A DNA stretch of 64,000 nucleotides from Marinobacterium sp. LSUCC0821 (GTDB lineage: Bacteria > Pseudomonadota > Gammaproteobacteria > Pseudomonadales > Balneatricaceae), in assembly GCF_012848475.1 (NCBI RefSeq), contig NZ_CP051666.1, positions 1,139,501 to 1,203,500 on the forward strand. Direction: 5' to 3'. The notes under the pieces were generated by a model, which had not been told where the DNA came from, made no database searches, and saw only the letters and a list, made by a program, of their open reading frames with translations. This document shows, piece after piece, positions 50,281 to 60,051 of the stretch. Position 1 is the stretch's first letter. The number at the start of each line of letters is the position of its first letter. The position numbers and the translations under genes were made by a program.

Positions 50281-50991
50281 TTAGAACTGAATACCAAGAC
50301 GACGACCCACCTCTTCGTAGGCTTCGATAACACCGCCTAAGCCTTGACGGAAACGGTCTTTATCCATCTTTTCACGAGTCTCTTTGTCCCATACACGGCA
50401 GCCATCCGGAGAGAACTCATCGCCAAGAACCACTTCGCCATTGAAGATACCAAACTCTAGTTTGTAGTCGACTAGCAACATTCCTGCATCAGCAAACATC
50501 TTCTTAAGGACTTCGTTCACCTTAAAGGTCAGCTCTTTAGCACGCGCCAACTGGTCTGGTTTAGCCCAACCAAAGGTCTCAACAAGAGACTCATTAACCA
50601 TAGGATCGCCCAACGCATCATTCTTCAGGAAAAGCTCAAAGGTTGGTGGAGTTAACTCCATACCCTCTTCAACACCCAAACGACGCACAAGTGAGCCCGC
50701 TGCAATGTTACGAACAACACACTCAACCGGCATCATTTCAAGGCGCTTAACAACAGACTCATTATCAGAAACGAGCTTCACAAAGTGAGTTGGTATACCA
50801 GCATCTGCCAACTTCTGCATAATGAATGCGTTAAATTTGTTGTTGACCATACCTTTACGGTCCAACTGCTCCATCTTCTTGCCATCGAATGCCGAGGTAT
50901 CATCTCGGAACTCCAATACCATTAGATCTGGATCGTCAGTTGTGAATACCGACTTCGCTTTCCCTGCGTATAGCTCTTGACGCTTTTCCAT
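50281..50991 (-). CDS. purC: Phosphoribosylaminoimidazole-succinocarboxamide synthase
   Basis: PurC joins aspartate to CAIR in purine synthesis. The 236-residue protein has [51 protein letters not shown], and [23 protein letters not shown] split across the usual places. It follows bamC, in the classic dapA-bamC-purC order. Confidence 0.96.
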   Translation of the reverse strand: MEKRQELYAGKAKSVFTTDDPDLMVLEFRDDTSAFDGKKMEQLDRKGMVNNKFNAFIMQKLADAGIPTHFVKLVSDNESVVKRLEMMPVECVVRNIAAGSLVRRLGVEEGMELTPPTFELFLKNDALGDPMVNESLVETFGWAKPDQLARAKELTFKVNEVLKKMFADAGMLLVDYKLEFGIFNGEVVLGDEFSPDGCRVWDKETREKMDKDRFRQGLGGVIEAYEEVGRRLGIQF

Positions 50992-51031
50992 TTAAATCTC
51001 CAATCCGCCCATACTCTATAGGCTGAAATAA

Positions 51032-52369
51032 CTATTTAAGGTGATCTTTGATCGCCCAAAGTAACTCTTCTGCACCCTGCGCATTTGCCGCTTCACCCTT
51101 TTCATCTTTAACAGACAAGAGAACCCCTGAGCGGGCGCGGTTGAAGTGCAACTGATAACGTTTGTAAGTATAGGTATCGCCATCGGCATTAGTGCGCTGC
51201 TGATTGTCTTGACCGAAGACATAGACAACTCGACCACCCATCCAAACTTTAAAGCCTTCCATATTCTGTAGCTCTTCTTGAGTTGGCTCAGCGCCCACAA
51301 CTATAGCATCAGGATCGGAGCTATAAACTACATTCTCTTTAACCGCTTTTGGCTCTTCGCTACCAGGGAATTTAATCGTAATTGGGCCAGTCTCTCTCGC
51401 ACGCAACCACTCTAGGAAACCCTTAGGCTCCTCTTTAATCACTGAGTGTTTGTAAGTGAGGTAGATAACACCACTCTCCTGATCACGAGTACCCACATCG
51501 ATACCTGCAGTATCAAGTGAAGCATTAACAAGATCCCAAGCCTCATCACCCGATGCACGAACGTTCAACAGCGGCTGATTGCGTGAATCCATACCCATCT
51601 GAGCAGTTGGACCCTCACCCTTCTCGAACTTAGAGAGAGTAGGCGCAGTCGCACTAATATCGCCACGGCTAAGGTAGTTAAGCATCGCGAACATAATCTC
51701 GTTTGAGTAATCGAGTTCAGTTGCGTCCTTACTCCAGTTCACTTGATCTTTATCGCCACTCAATGGAATCTGCGCTTGTTGCAAACTGATTGCGGTTCTT
51801 GCGGTGTTTTCAGGATCAGGGCGCAAACGAACACGCAGTTTATTCAATGAGGGTTCATTAGCTTCAGAGTTGAACTTAAGATTATTGAGCAAACGTTGAA
51901 GGTAACTAAGATCTTCACCCTCTACGCGAATCCATTCAGACTCCATCACACCTTCACGTGGGTCTGAGGTCTCAAGTTTGATCTCTGCATCACTCCAGAA
52001 TGGCTGTAGTTCACGCCAAACAAGATCAATAGGCTCATCAACGATGATGACACGATCACCCTCTAGCGGACGAATTGAAGCGCGATCATTACCTTCCGCT
52101 GCGAAGAAGAACTCTGGACGCGGAGCCTCTGGTACAAGTTCTGCAGAGGCAACAAGGGATTCATTGATCTGAGGTACAGTCAGGACATCCTGAGTAGACT
52201 TAGCATCTAACTCTGCTGGAATCTCAAGACGCTTACCAGCTTGCGCATACGCATACTCCTGACCACGGTCACGAATGACCCCATTCTCACCGTAGATTGG
52301 GTTATCTTTGACAGCACAACCTGTGGTAACAAGAATGGCAGTTGCCAGAATCGGAAACTTAAGTTTCAT
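51032..52369 (-). CDS. bamC: Outer membrane assembly lipoprotein BamC
   Basis: BamC is an accessory lipoprotein of the BAM complex that folds outer-membrane proteins. The 445-residue product has a lipobox (VTTGC), a disordered N-terminal segment with KRLEIPAELDA and VPQI (BamD-binding region in other bacteria), and two helix-grip domains (VDEPIDLVWRELQPFW; residues about 270-440). It is longer than E. coli BamC (about 344 residues). It lies 13 bases from dapA and upstream of purC. Confidence 0.88.
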   Translation of the reverse strand: MKLKFPILATAILVTTGCAVKDNPIYGENGVIRDRGQEYAYAQAGKRLEIPAELDAKSTQDVLTVPQINESLVASAELVPEAPRPEFFFAAEGNDRASIRPLEGDRVIIVDEPIDLVWRELQPFWSDAEIKLETSDPREGVMESEWIRVEGEDLSYLQRLLNNLKFNSEANEPSLNKLRVRLRPDPENTARTAISLQQAQIPLSGDKDQVNWSKDATELDYSNEIMFAMLNYLSRGDISATAPTLSKFEKGEGPTAQMGMDSRNQPLLNVRASGDEAWDLVNASLDTAGIDVGTRDQESGVIYLTYKHSVIKEEPKGFLEWLRARETGPITIKFPGSEEPKAVKENVVYSSDPDAIVVGAEPTQEELQNMEGFKVWMGGRVVYVFGQDNQQRTNADGDTYTYKRYQLHFNRARSGVLLSVKDEKGEAANAQGAEELLWAIKDHLK

Positions 52370-52381
52370 GGGCTCTCCCTA

Positions 52382-53257
52382 TTAGAGTAGACCGGTAGCC
52401 TTTAGTGCTTCGATCACCACAGGGCGATTAGCTTCAGAAAGTGGCGTCAGTGGTAGACGGATGCCAGGACCAATTAGACCCATCTCATGCATCGCCCACT
52501 TCACTGGAATCGGATTCGACTCAACAAAGAATTTGGTGTGTAGTGGCATCAATTTTGCCTGCAGTGCACGTGCTTCATCGAAGTTCTTATCAAGACCTAG
52601 CTGACAAAGTTTGCTCATCTCTCCTGGAGCCGCGTTAGCAGTCACAGAGATATTACCGTGACCACCCAGAAGAATTAGCTCGATCGCAGTTGCATCGTCG
52701 CCAGAGTAGATAGCGAAGTCAGCAGGTGCGTTATCGATCAAGAATTTAGCGCGATCTAAATCACCCGTCGCCTCTTTGATGCCGACGATGTTTTTCACTT
52801 CAGCAAGACGCAGAGTCGTTTCAGGCAGCATGTCGCAGGCAGTACGGCCTGGCACGTTGTAGAGAATCTGCGGAATATCGACAGCTTCAGCAACCGCTTT
52901 GTAGTGAAGGTAGAGACCCTCTTGAGTCGGCTTGTTGTAGTAAGGCGTCACTAATAGACAAGCATCTGCTCCCGCCTCTTTTGCACCACGAGTCATCTCG
53001 ATCGCTTCACGCGTTGAGTTAGCGCCAGTACCAGCAATAACAGGAATACGACCTGCACAACGTTTTACAACATGGCTTACCACTTCAAGGTGTTCATCGT
53101 AATCGAGTGTTGCTGATTCGCCAGAGGTACCCACCGCAACGATTGATGCAGTGCCCTGTTCAATGTGCATATCGACAATTCGGTCAAGTGCAGCCCAATC
53201 AACATCACCGTTGTCATGCATAGGTGTAACCAGTGCTACTAGACTTCCAAGAATCAT
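52382..53257 (-). CDS. dapA: 4-hydroxy-tetrahydrodipicolinate synthase
   Basis: DapA condenses pyruvate with aspartate semialdehyde, the first step of the lysine and diaminopimelate branch. The 291-residue protein has the catalytic lysine K161 in GIKEATGD, Y133 in YNVPGRTACD, GTSGESATL, and the SGDDA motif. It begins the leftward dapA-bamC-purC operon and is divergent from bcp. Confidence 0.96.
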   Translation of the reverse strand: MILGSLVALVTPMHDNGDVDWAALDRIVDMHIEQGTASIVAVGTSGESATLDYDEHLEVVSHVVKRCAGRIPVIAGTGANSTREAIEMTRGAKEAGADACLLVTPYYNKPTQEGLYLHYKAVAEAVDIPQILYNVPGRTACDMLPETTLRLAEVKNIVGIKEATGDLDRAKFLIDNAPADFAIYSGDDATAIELILLGGHGNISVTANAAPGEMSKLCQLGLDKNFDEARALQAKLMPLHTKFFVESNPIPVKWAMHEMGLIGPGIRLPLTPLSEANRPVVIEALKATGLL

Positions 53258-53412
53258 TAAATCACCTTTTTAGGTAGAGCCAGCTAAGCGTCGTAATCGC
53301 GACATACCACTTGTTAGCTGATAATTAAAATTTCAAGCGAAACATTTTAAACGAATTAGGGTTAATATTCGTAGTAGTGAAGAGACTTTTTATCGATCTT
53401 TTAGGAGAAATT

Positions 53413-53862
53413 ATGCTCGAGATAGGAAAACCCGCTCCAGATTTTGTTGCCAAGGATCAAAATGGTGAGCAGATCACACTGAGTCAGTTCAAAGGCAAAA
53501 AGGTGATTCTCTACTTCTACCCGCGTGACAACACACCTGGATGTACGGCACAAGCCTGTGATCTTAGGGATCACCAGACTGAATTAAATGCCAGCAACTA
53601 TGTAGTTATTGGTGTGAGTACTGATTCAGAATCTAAGCATCGCAACTTTATCGAGAAGTACGATCTCCCTTTTCCACTGATTGCGGATACTGAAAATGCT
53701 GTTCATGAGCTCTATGGCACTTGGCAGCTGAAAAAGAACTATGGCAAAGAGTATATGGGAACGGTAAGAACCACCTTCGTCATTGATGAAGATGGCAACC
53801 TTGAGAGCATCATTGAGAAGGTTAAGACCAAAGAGCACAGCGCTCAGATTTTAGGGGCGTAA
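53413..53862 (+). CDS. bcp: Thiol peroxidase Bcp (atypical peroxiredoxin)
   Basis: Bcp reduces peroxides using thioredoxin. The 149-residue product has the peroxidatic C44 and resolving C49 in DNTPGCTAQACDLRD and VIGVSTDSESKHRNFIEKY. The frame opens earlier, but the ATG at 53413 has AGGAGA upstream and the family N-terminus (LEIGKPAPDF). It converges on perM. Confidence 0.94.
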   Translation: MLEIGKPAPDFVAKDQNGEQITLSQFKGKKVILYFYPRDNTPGCTAQACDLRDHQTELNASNYVVIGVSTDSESKHRNFIEKYDLPFPLIADTENAVHELYGTWQLKKNYGKEYMGTVRTTFVIDEDGNLESIIEKVKTKEHSAQILGA

Positions 53863-53877
53863 AGCCTCTCCCTCCAA

Positions 53878-53899
53878 CCGCCTCTTATGCAAGAGGCGG
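53878..53899. terminator. Hairpin between bcp and perM
   Basis: CCGCCTCTT (53878-53886) and AAGAGGCGG (53891-53899) pair across ATGC, overlapping the last codons of perM. There is no clear T-run, so the terminator role is uncertain. Confidence 0.4.
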
Positions 53900-54952
53900 T
53901 ATATCCTCAGACTTAGGCCAAGCATTCACAATAGACTTAACAAGCGTCGCCAATGGAATAGCGAAGAAGACGCCCCAGAATCCCCAAAGACTGCCAAATA
54001 CCAGTACAGAGACAATGATTGAAACTGGGTGCAAGTTAACCGCTTCCGAAAAGAGCAGTGGCACTATGACGTTGCCATCAATCGCCTGAATAATGGTGTA
54101 GGCCACCATCAGGTAGATAAATTGATCGCTCCATCCCCACTGAAAGAAGGCAATCAGTGCAACTGGCAAGGTAACTATCGCGGCGCCGATGTAAGGTATT
54201 AACACTGAAAGCCCTACAGCCAAAGCTAAAAGCGCTGCATAGTTAATATCTAGAATGACGAACGCGATGTAGGTTGCAACACCGACGATAACAATCTCTA
54301 TCGCCTTGCCTCGGATATAGTTAGCCAACTGCATATCCATTTCCGCCCAGACTTGACGAATAACTGGACGATGATCAGGAAGGAAGGCTGTCCACCCTTT
54401 GATCAACTTGTCACCATCAAGCAGGAAGAAGAGAACCAACATGGGTACCAACACAAAGTAGATAAGAACAGTTAATACACCTGTTAAGGAGTTCAGTGAG
54501 AAGTTAAATACCCACTGACCAAGCTTACTCGCTTCACTAGCCGCACCACCGATGATGCTTCTAATCTGCTCTGCCGTAATAAATTGCGGATAGGCGTCAG
54601 GCAGTAACATCAATGTCTTTTGAAGCTGGCCAGCCATACGCGGCAACTCATTAAAGAGGTTGACCAACTGAGTCCATACAAGTGGCAGAATAATTAAAAA
54701 CAGAGCAGCAACGACCCCTGTAAACAGAGCGAACACTATGAAAGCCGAGGTTTTATGGCCGACACCCAAGTCGCGCAACTTCTCCAAACCGCCCTGCATC
54801 ATAAAGGCGAGAATTAGACTGGCAAATACTGGGATCAGCGCACTGCCGAGGTACCAAATCGTTAAGGCCGCAGTGAAAAGCAGAACAAATAGCAGGATAG
54901 CCTCTTCATTAGAGAAGTAGCGCTGTACCCACTTACTAAAAATTTTCTGCAT
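53885..54952 (-). CDS. perM: AI-2E family transporter (PerM)
   Basis: The 355-residue membrane protein has about eight spans and the AI-2E/PerM pattern (ALIPVFASLILAFMMQGGLEKL, LVLFFLLDGDKLI, LSVLIPYIGAAIVTLPVALI, VVPLLFSEAVNLHPVSIIVSVLVFGSLWG-type segment). Family members export varied small molecules or exchange Na+; the substrate is unknown. Its start is three bases after the tusA-like stop. Confidence 0.88.
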   Translation of the reverse strand: MQKIFSKWVQRYFSNEEAILLFVLLFTAALTIWYLGSALIPVFASLILAFMMQGGLEKLRDLGVGHKTSAFIVFALFTGVVAALFLIILPLVWTQLVNLFNELPRMAGQLQKTLMLLPDAYPQFITAEQIRSIIGGAASEASKLGQWVFNFSLNSLTGVLTVLIYFVLVPMLVLFFLLDGDKLIKGWTAFLPDHRPVIRQVWAEMDMQLANYIRGKAIEIVIVGVATYIAFVILDINYAALLALAVGLSVLIPYIGAAIVTLPVALIAFFQWGWSDQFIYLMVAYTIIQAIDGNVIVPLLFSEAVNLHPVSIIVSVLVFGSLWGFWGVFFAIPLATLVKSIVNAWPKSEDIPPLA

Positions 54953-54955
54953 CGA

Positions 54956-55195
54956 TTAATCGCCTCTTCGCAGTAGGTGAATATAGACCTGATCGATCTC
55001 AACCGTAGAGATCAGTTCATGTGATGATAGATCAGCGTACGCCTTGAAGTCTCTGACAGAACCAGCGTCTGTTGCCCTAACTTCAAGAACTTGCCCAGGC
55101 TGTAGCGCATGAAGCGCCTGCTTTGCCTTCAACAATGGAAGAGGACAACTTAAACCCGTTGCATCTAGGCTTTTATCAATCTGAATCTCTGTCAT
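54956..55195 (-). CDS. TusA-like sulfur carrier protein
   Basis: The 79-residue protein has the TusA-family CPxP motif with C17 (GLSCPLPLLKAKQAL). It lies between perM and bepA. That is the position of the PA1006-type protein of P. aeruginosa, tied there to molybdenum cofactor and nitrate metabolism, as I recall. So it may not be the TusA that feeds TusBCD. Both roles remain possible. Confidence 0.85.
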   Translation of the reverse strand: MTEIQIDKSLDATGLSCPLPLLKAKQALHALQPGQVLEVRATDAGSVRDFKAYADLSSHELISTVEIDQVYIHLLRRGD

Positions 55196-55271
55196 ACTTA
55201 GTTCAGGTATAAATCGTTAAATACTCGCCGCAATGTAACCGATTCAATCGATAAAGGCTAATTCAGCTAAT

Positions 55272-56762
55272 ATGCAGATTCTCCGAACATTTCTAAGCTG
55301 CAAGCAAATAGGTAGCGCACTATTCAATAGCACTCTATTAAGCAGAGCACTTTTGACTACAGTTCTAATTGCTGCGCCATCTAGCCAAGCACTAGACCTG
55401 CAACTCCCTGAGATCGGCAGCGCAAATAGTTCAGATATTCAATTTGAACAGGAGTATGAGCTTGGCCAAGCCTGGGTACGATTAATGCGAGCACAGGCTG
55501 ACCTGCTCAATGAGCCGATCATCGAGAGTTACCTCCGCGATCAAGTGTGGAGCTTGGTTCCCTACTCAGAGTTACAAGATAAGCGCCTAGAACTGTTGGT
55601 AATTGATAACTCAGAGATCAACGCCTTCGCTGCCCCTGGAGGGATAGTAGGTATCAACGGCGGACTTCTATTGGCTGCACAACATGAAGCGCAACTGATG
55701 TCGGTGATTGCCCATGAGTTCGCCCACCTTAGCCAACGCCACTTTGCTCAACAACAGAGTGCTGCAGAAAAACGCCAACCTCTGGTTCTTGCTGGAATCG
55801 TTGGCAGCATCTTGCTATCAGGAATTAGTGCTGATGCCGGTGCGGCAATGTTGCATGGCACTGTTGGAGCTACCCAAAGCCTTGCTCTAGCCTACAGCCG
55901 ACAGCACGAGACCGATGCGGATCAAACAGGCATGCGAACTCTGGCTAACGCTGGTTACGATCCACAGGCGATGCCACAAATGTTTGCTCTACTAGCGAGT
56001 GCGAATCGTTTTAGTAGCGATAACCTACCCGAATTTCTTCGTACCCACCCAGTGACACAAGCTCGCATAGCGGACTCAACCAACCGAGCACTTGCCTACC
56101 CTATTGCCAACTACAAACAGGAAGATAGTGATCGTTTTCTTATAGCAAGAGCACTCACCGCGATCTATTACCAGAGTGAAGAGCAACTCGTACTAGAGCA
56201 GGATAAGGGCGAGGATCCGAATAACTTTCAAGGGCTGATTCGTTTCTTTAAAGCGGTCAAAACTGGAGATAGTGAAGCTGCAGACCAACTATGGCAAAAG
56301 CTCGCGTCACAATGGAGTAGTCATCCCTGGGTAAAAATTGTTCGTATTGAACAGCTTTCAAACGAGAAGCGTTGGCAAGAAGCAGCGGTGATTAGTGAAG
56401 AGCTATTAGCACTCTATCCTGGTGACTATGCTGTGCGACGAGCTGCAGCGAAACTCGCATCAGATAACGGAGATCTTAGCCGTGCCACTCAGATTTACAG
56501 AGACCTGATTCGAGACGACCCAACTAATACACAGCTGTGGTACAACCTAGCCGAGCTATATGGGTTGCAGCAAAATCTGGTACAACTACACCGTGCGCGT
56601 ATAGAGTTTTTTGCTCTGCGCGGCGAGTATGATTTAGCGCTTAGACAGATCGAGTTTGCCCGCCGTGACGCTCGACGCAACGAAGGACAACTCGGTTATC
56701 TGCAACAGCGCGAAGGTGAAATCAAAGAGCTACAGAAGCAGATGGATAAGCTGCTCAACTAA
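55272..56762 (+). CDS. bepA: Periplasmic M48 metalloprotease with TPR domain (BepA/YfgC)
   Basis: BepA works with LptD and BAM in outer-membrane assembly and can degrade misfolded proteins. The 496-residue product has a signal peptide (likely cleavage after SSQA, residue 40), the zinc motif H148-E149-FA-H152 in VIAHEFAHLSQRH, and a third ligand region in SRQHETDADQTGM. A C-terminal TPR half (about residues 330-490) follows. It is divergent from the tusA-like gene. Confidence 0.92.
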   Translation: MQILRTFLSCKQIGSALFNSTLLSRALLTTVLIAAPSSQALDLQLPEIGSANSSDIQFEQEYELGQAWVRLMRAQADLLNEPIIESYLRDQVWSLVPYSELQDKRLELLVIDNSEINAFAAPGGIVGINGGLLLAAQHEAQLMSVIAHEFAHLSQRHFAQQQSAAEKRQPLVLAGIVGSILLSGISADAGAAMLHGTVGATQSLALAYSRQHETDADQTGMRTLANAGYDPQAMPQMFALLASANRFSSDNLPEFLRTHPVTQARIADSTNRALAYPIANYKQEDSDRFLIARALTAIYYQSEEQLVLEQDKGEDPNNFQGLIRFFKAVKTGDSEAADQLWQKLASQWSSHPWVKIVRIEQLSNEKRWQEAAVISEELLALYPGDYAVRRAAAKLASDNGDLSRATQIYRDLIRDDPTNTQLWYNLAELYGLQQNLVQLHRARIEFFALRGEYDLALRQIEFARRDARRNEGQLGYLQQREGEIKELQKQMDKLLN

Positions 56763-56776
56763 CTCAACCTATATAA

Positions 56777-57820
56777 CTAGCCAGCCTGAAAACTAAGCAT
56801 GCGCTGCAGAGGACGCAGTGCATCGATACGTAACTGCTCGTCTACATGCACTTCATCCTTACCTTCACGAAGTGCAGAGAGAATATTCTCTAGTCCATTC
56901 ATCGCCATCCACGGACAGTGTGCACAACTACGACAGGTTGCACCTGAACCACCCGTAGGCGCCTCAATAAACTGCTTACCCGGAGCTGCTTGCTGCATTT
57001 TATAGAAAATACCGCGATCAGTCGCAACGATGAAGGTAGAGTTTGGCAGAGTCTGCGCAGCTTTAATCAACTGACTTGTCGAGCCAACAGCGTCCGCAAG
57101 CGCCACGACCGATTCTGGAGACTCAGGGTGGACAAGAATTGCTGCATCAGGGTAGACCTGCTTAAGGTCCAACAAGCCTTTCGCTTTGAACTCTTCGTGG
57201 ACAATACATGCGCCATCCCAAATCAGCATATCAGCGCCAGTCTCTTTTTGAACATAACCACCTAGGTGCTTGTCTGGTGCCCAGATAATCTTCTTATCTT
57301 GGTCTGCAAGATGCTCAACTACCTGCAGGGCAATACTCGAAGTCACTACCCAGTCAGCCCGCGCTTTAACGGCTGCAGATGTATTTGCGTAGACCACAAC
57401 CTCATGATCCGGGTGAGCATCACAAAAAGCACTAAACTCTTCTACAGGACAACCAATATCCAGAGAACAAGTCGCCTCTAGGGTCGGCATAAGAATACGT
57501 TTCTCTGGACTCAATATTTTTGCAGTCTCGCCCATAAAACGAACACCCGCCACTACTAAAGTGGACGCAGAGTGGTTTGCACCAAAGCGCGCCATCTCAA
57601 GCGAGTCTGATACACACCCACCGGTCTTTTCAGCTAGCGCTTGAACCAGTGGATCTGTGTAGTAGTGGGCAACCAGACAGGCATCACGATCTTTAAGCTC
57701 TTGCGTAATCTGCTCTTCAAGATCAGCTATCTGGGCAGCACTTAAGTCAGTCGGCAAATGCTCCTGAGCAAAGTGTTCCTGAATCATAATTCGCTGTTCT
57801 AGATCGGCTTTAGTACGCAT
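56777..57820 (-). CDS. nadA: Quinolinate synthase A
   Basis: NadA makes quinolinate from iminoaspartate and dihydroxyacetone phosphate, using a 4Fe-4S cluster, for NAD synthesis. The 347-residue product has the cluster cysteines in [24 protein letters not shown], and [15 protein letters not shown], with [15 protein letters not shown] at the start. The frame begins 13 codons earlier, but the ATG at 57820 has GAGG five bases upstream. It converges on bepA. Confidence 0.94.
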   Translation of the reverse strand: MRTKADLEQRIMIQEHFAQEHLPTDLSAAQIADLEEQITQELKDRDACLVAHYYTDPLVQALAEKTGGCVSDSLEMARFGANHSASTLVVAGVRFMGETAKILSPEKRILMPTLEATCSLDIGCPVEEFSAFCDAHPDHEVVVYANTSAAVKARADWVVTSSIALQVVEHLADQDKKIIWAPDKHLGGYVQKETGADMLIWDGACIVHEEFKAKGLLDLKQVYPDAAILVHPESPESVVALADAVGSTSQLIKAAQTLPNSTFIVATDRGIFYKMQQAAPGKQFIEAPTGGSGATCRSCAHCPWMAMNGLENILSALREGKDEVHVDEQLRIDALRPLQRMLSFQAG

Positions 57821-57874
57821 AACAACCTCAAAAATATTGAAGGCGCGATAATAGCACACCCTAAATTCATGAAA

Positions 57875-57900
57875 ACAAAAAAGCGCCTTTCGGCGCCTTA
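57875..57900 (-). terminator. queC terminator
   Basis: Read leftward, AAGGCGCC and GGCGCTTT pair across GAAA, with one G-T pair, followed by TTTTTTG. It is about four bases after the queC stop and separates it from nadA. Confidence 0.7.
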
Positions 57901-57903
57901 AAC

Positions 57904-58587
57904 TTAGTTCTGATAACGAGTTGGATCAGGCACGCCTGAATCAGCAAAGCCCTTAGCCCTTAGGCGACAACTGTCACATCGACCGCAAGCACGACCCTCT
58001 TCATCGGACTGATAGCAAGATACTGTTAGAGAGTAGTCCATACCCAATTTGTGGCCTGCTTCAATAATTTCAGCTTTGGTCAGATCGATAAGTGGCGTGA
58101 CAATTTTGAATGGTTCACCCGTCACGCCATTGCGCGTTGCAAGATTAGCCATCTGCTCGTAGGCTGCAATGAATTCTGGGCGACAATCTGGGTAACCAGA
58201 GTAATCAACCGCATTGACACCAATAAAGATCGCATCAGCATGCAAAACCTCAGCCCAGGCCAACGCCATAGAGAGAAAGATCGTATTGCGGGCTGGTACA
58301 TAGGTGATTGGCACACCCTCAGTTTCACCTTCTGGCACTTCAAGTGAGGCGTCTGTAAGAGCAGAACCACCAAATTGAGCCAGATCGAGATTAAAGACCC
58401 GGTGCTCTTTAACACCGATCGATTCACAAACTGCTTTAGCAGCATTCAATTCAGTTACGGCACGTTGGCCATAGTCGAAACTGAGTGCATAGCACTCGTA
58501 ACCTTGAGATGCAGCAATCGCAACGACAGTTGCCGAATCAAGACCGCCCGAAAGCAGTACTACCGCTCGTTTGGTAGATGTACTCAT
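57904..58587 (-). CDS. queC: 7-cyano-7-deazaguanine synthase
   Basis: QueC forms preQ0 for queuosine tRNA modification. The 227-residue protein has the ATP-pyrophosphatase loop [33 protein letters not shown], and the zinc cysteines in [21 protein letters not shown]. It follows cpoB by 21 bases. The queE gene usual between them is absent. Confidence 0.95.
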   Translation of the reverse strand: MSTSTKRAVVLLSGGLDSATVVAIAASQGYECYALSFDYGQRAVTELNAAKAVCESIGVKEHRVFNLDLAQFGGSALTDASLEVPEGETEGVPITYVPARNTIFLSMALAWAEVLHADAIFIGVNAVDYSGYPDCRPEFIAAYEQMANLATRNGVTGEPFKIVTPLIDLTKAEIIEAGHKLGMDYSLTVSCYQSDEEGRACGRCDSCRLRAKGFADSGVPDPTRYQN

Positions 58588-58608
58588 ATCAAAAAAGTTC
58601 GCTTGGGT

Positions 58609-59409
58609 TTAACGAGGTTTGTAGTTACGTGCCAGACCAGCTGCTGAGCTAGTTGGATACTCATCAAGCAACATCTGGAAAGCGAGCGCTTGACCAGTAG
58701 CATCACCACGACGATCCTTTACAACACCCAACTTGTAGAGTGCATCGGGACGTTTACGATGAGCGGGAAACTGGCTAACAACCGATTCAAAAGCGAGCTG
58801 AGCAGCTTCTAGCTCCTGCTGTGCCAATTTAACTTCACCAATCCAGTAATAGGCATTGGCTAGATTGTCACTCTCAGGGTAGAAACGAATAAACTCTTGA
58901 AAGGCAGCAATAGCTTCATCGAACTTGCGTTCACGCACCAAACCAAAAGCGTTCTGATATGCCGTCTTATCATCAACAGTAGGAACTGGCACAGGCTCAG
59001 GTTGCACAGGCTGTTGAGCAACAACCGGCTGATCAACCACCGCTTGGCCAATCTGCTGATCGGTAATTGGCTGTTCCGTGACTGATGTATCAGTTACACC
59101 TGTTACCGAAGACGGAGAGTCACTAGCGACTGCATCAGAAGGTGCCGAAATAGGCGAATCACCCTGCTGCAAAATCAACGCACTAAGACGACGATCAACA
59201 TCACGGTAACGGTCCAACTGGTCTTTTTCCAAGTTTTGCAAACGATACTGCTGAGTTTCAATTTCGCCGCGTAACTGGCGAACTTCAGCCTGAAGCTGCT
59301 GAATTAACAGAACCAATTCACTGTTAGCTGACGCGCTGTGGTTAGCCGCAGAAACAGGACTGCTGGCAAAGCCAGCAGTCATTAGAGCGATTACAAGTGC
59401 TTTTTTCAT
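58609..59409 (-). CDS. cpoB: Cell division coordinator CpoB (YbgF)
   Basis: CpoB is a periplasmic protein linking peptidoglycan synthesis with outer-membrane constriction through Tol-Pal. The 266-residue product has a signal peptide (KALVIALMTAGFASSPVSA), a coiled coil (LLIQQLQAEVRQLRGEIET), a Pro/Gln/Val-rich linker, and C-terminal TPRs (YWIGEVKLAQQELEAAQLAF). Its ATG shares one base with the pal stop. Confidence 0.92.
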   Translation of the reverse strand: MKKALVIALMTAGFASSPVSAANHSASANSELVLLIQQLQAEVRQLRGEIETQQYRLQNLEKDQLDRYRDVDRRLSALILQQGDSPISAPSDAVASDSPSSVTGVTDTSVTEQPITDQQIGQAVVDQPVVAQQPVQPEPVPVPTVDDKTAYQNAFGLVRERKFDEAIAAFQEFIRFYPESDNLANAYYWIGEVKLAQQELEAAQLAFESVVSQFPAHRKRPDALYKLGVVKDRRGDATGQALAFQMLLDEYPTSSAAGLARNYKPR

Positions 59410-59921
59410 TAGCGGCTTGTGTAGCTCAACTCAACGCGACGGTTAAGCGCCCACTCAGATTCAGTGTGACCAAGCATTGCTGGCTTCTCTTCACCGTAAG
59501 AGATAGTTTCGATCTGGCTGCTGCTAGCACCGTTAACCATCAGTAGACGAGCTACTGCATTAGCACGCGCTTCACCTAGAGCGATGTTGTACTCACGAGT
59601 ACCGCGCTCATCAGCGTGACCTTCAAGACGAACAGTCGCACTTGGGTTATTAGCTAGGTATTTAGCGTGACCTTCAAGATCTGCGAAACCTTCCTGTTTA
59701 ACAACAGACTGATCAAAGTCGAAGTAGAAAACAGTACGTAGCTTAGCAACATCAGACCATGCAGCGCCTGCAGCCACAGCTGAAGTGCCAGCGCCCTGTG
59801 CATTAGCACCATTTGCAGCGCCATCAGCACCACCGCCTGTTGTTGTGCTGGTAGAACTACAACCAGCAAGCGCTACTGCTGCAGCTAGAGCTGCTACTCG
59901 AGTCAATTCGATTGCGCGCAT
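59409..59921 (-). CDS. pal: Peptidoglycan-associated lipoprotein Pal
   Basis: Pal anchors the outer membrane to peptidoglycan in the Tol-Pal system. The 170-residue product has a lipobox (VALAGC, C21), a Gly/Ala-rich linker, and an OmpA-like domain (VYFDFDQ-like FYFDFDQSVV, EGHADERGTREYNIALGEAR, RRVELSYTSR). Two ATGs are possible. The one at 59921 has AGGAG seven bases upstream; the one at 59927 lies only one base from it. TolQRAB are not upstream; a Tim44-like gene is. Confidence 0.93.
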   Translation of the reverse strand: MRAIELTRVAALAAAVALAGCSSTSTTTGGGADGAANGANAQGAGTSAVAAGAAWSDVAKLRTVFYFDFDQSVVKQEGFADLEGHAKYLANNPSATVRLEGHADERGTREYNIALGEARANAVARLLMVNGASSSQIETISYGEEKPAMLGHTESEWALNRRVELSYTSR

Positions 59922-60051
59922 TTTCATACTCCTGAATTCGAAATTATTAGGTAAAAGTTACTTTAGAACTTAGTACGCTTAACCTATATGTAGTTGCGTG
60001 TAAATTCAAGGTAACGAATAAAAAAGTTATACATTTCAGTGATTTTAAGGA

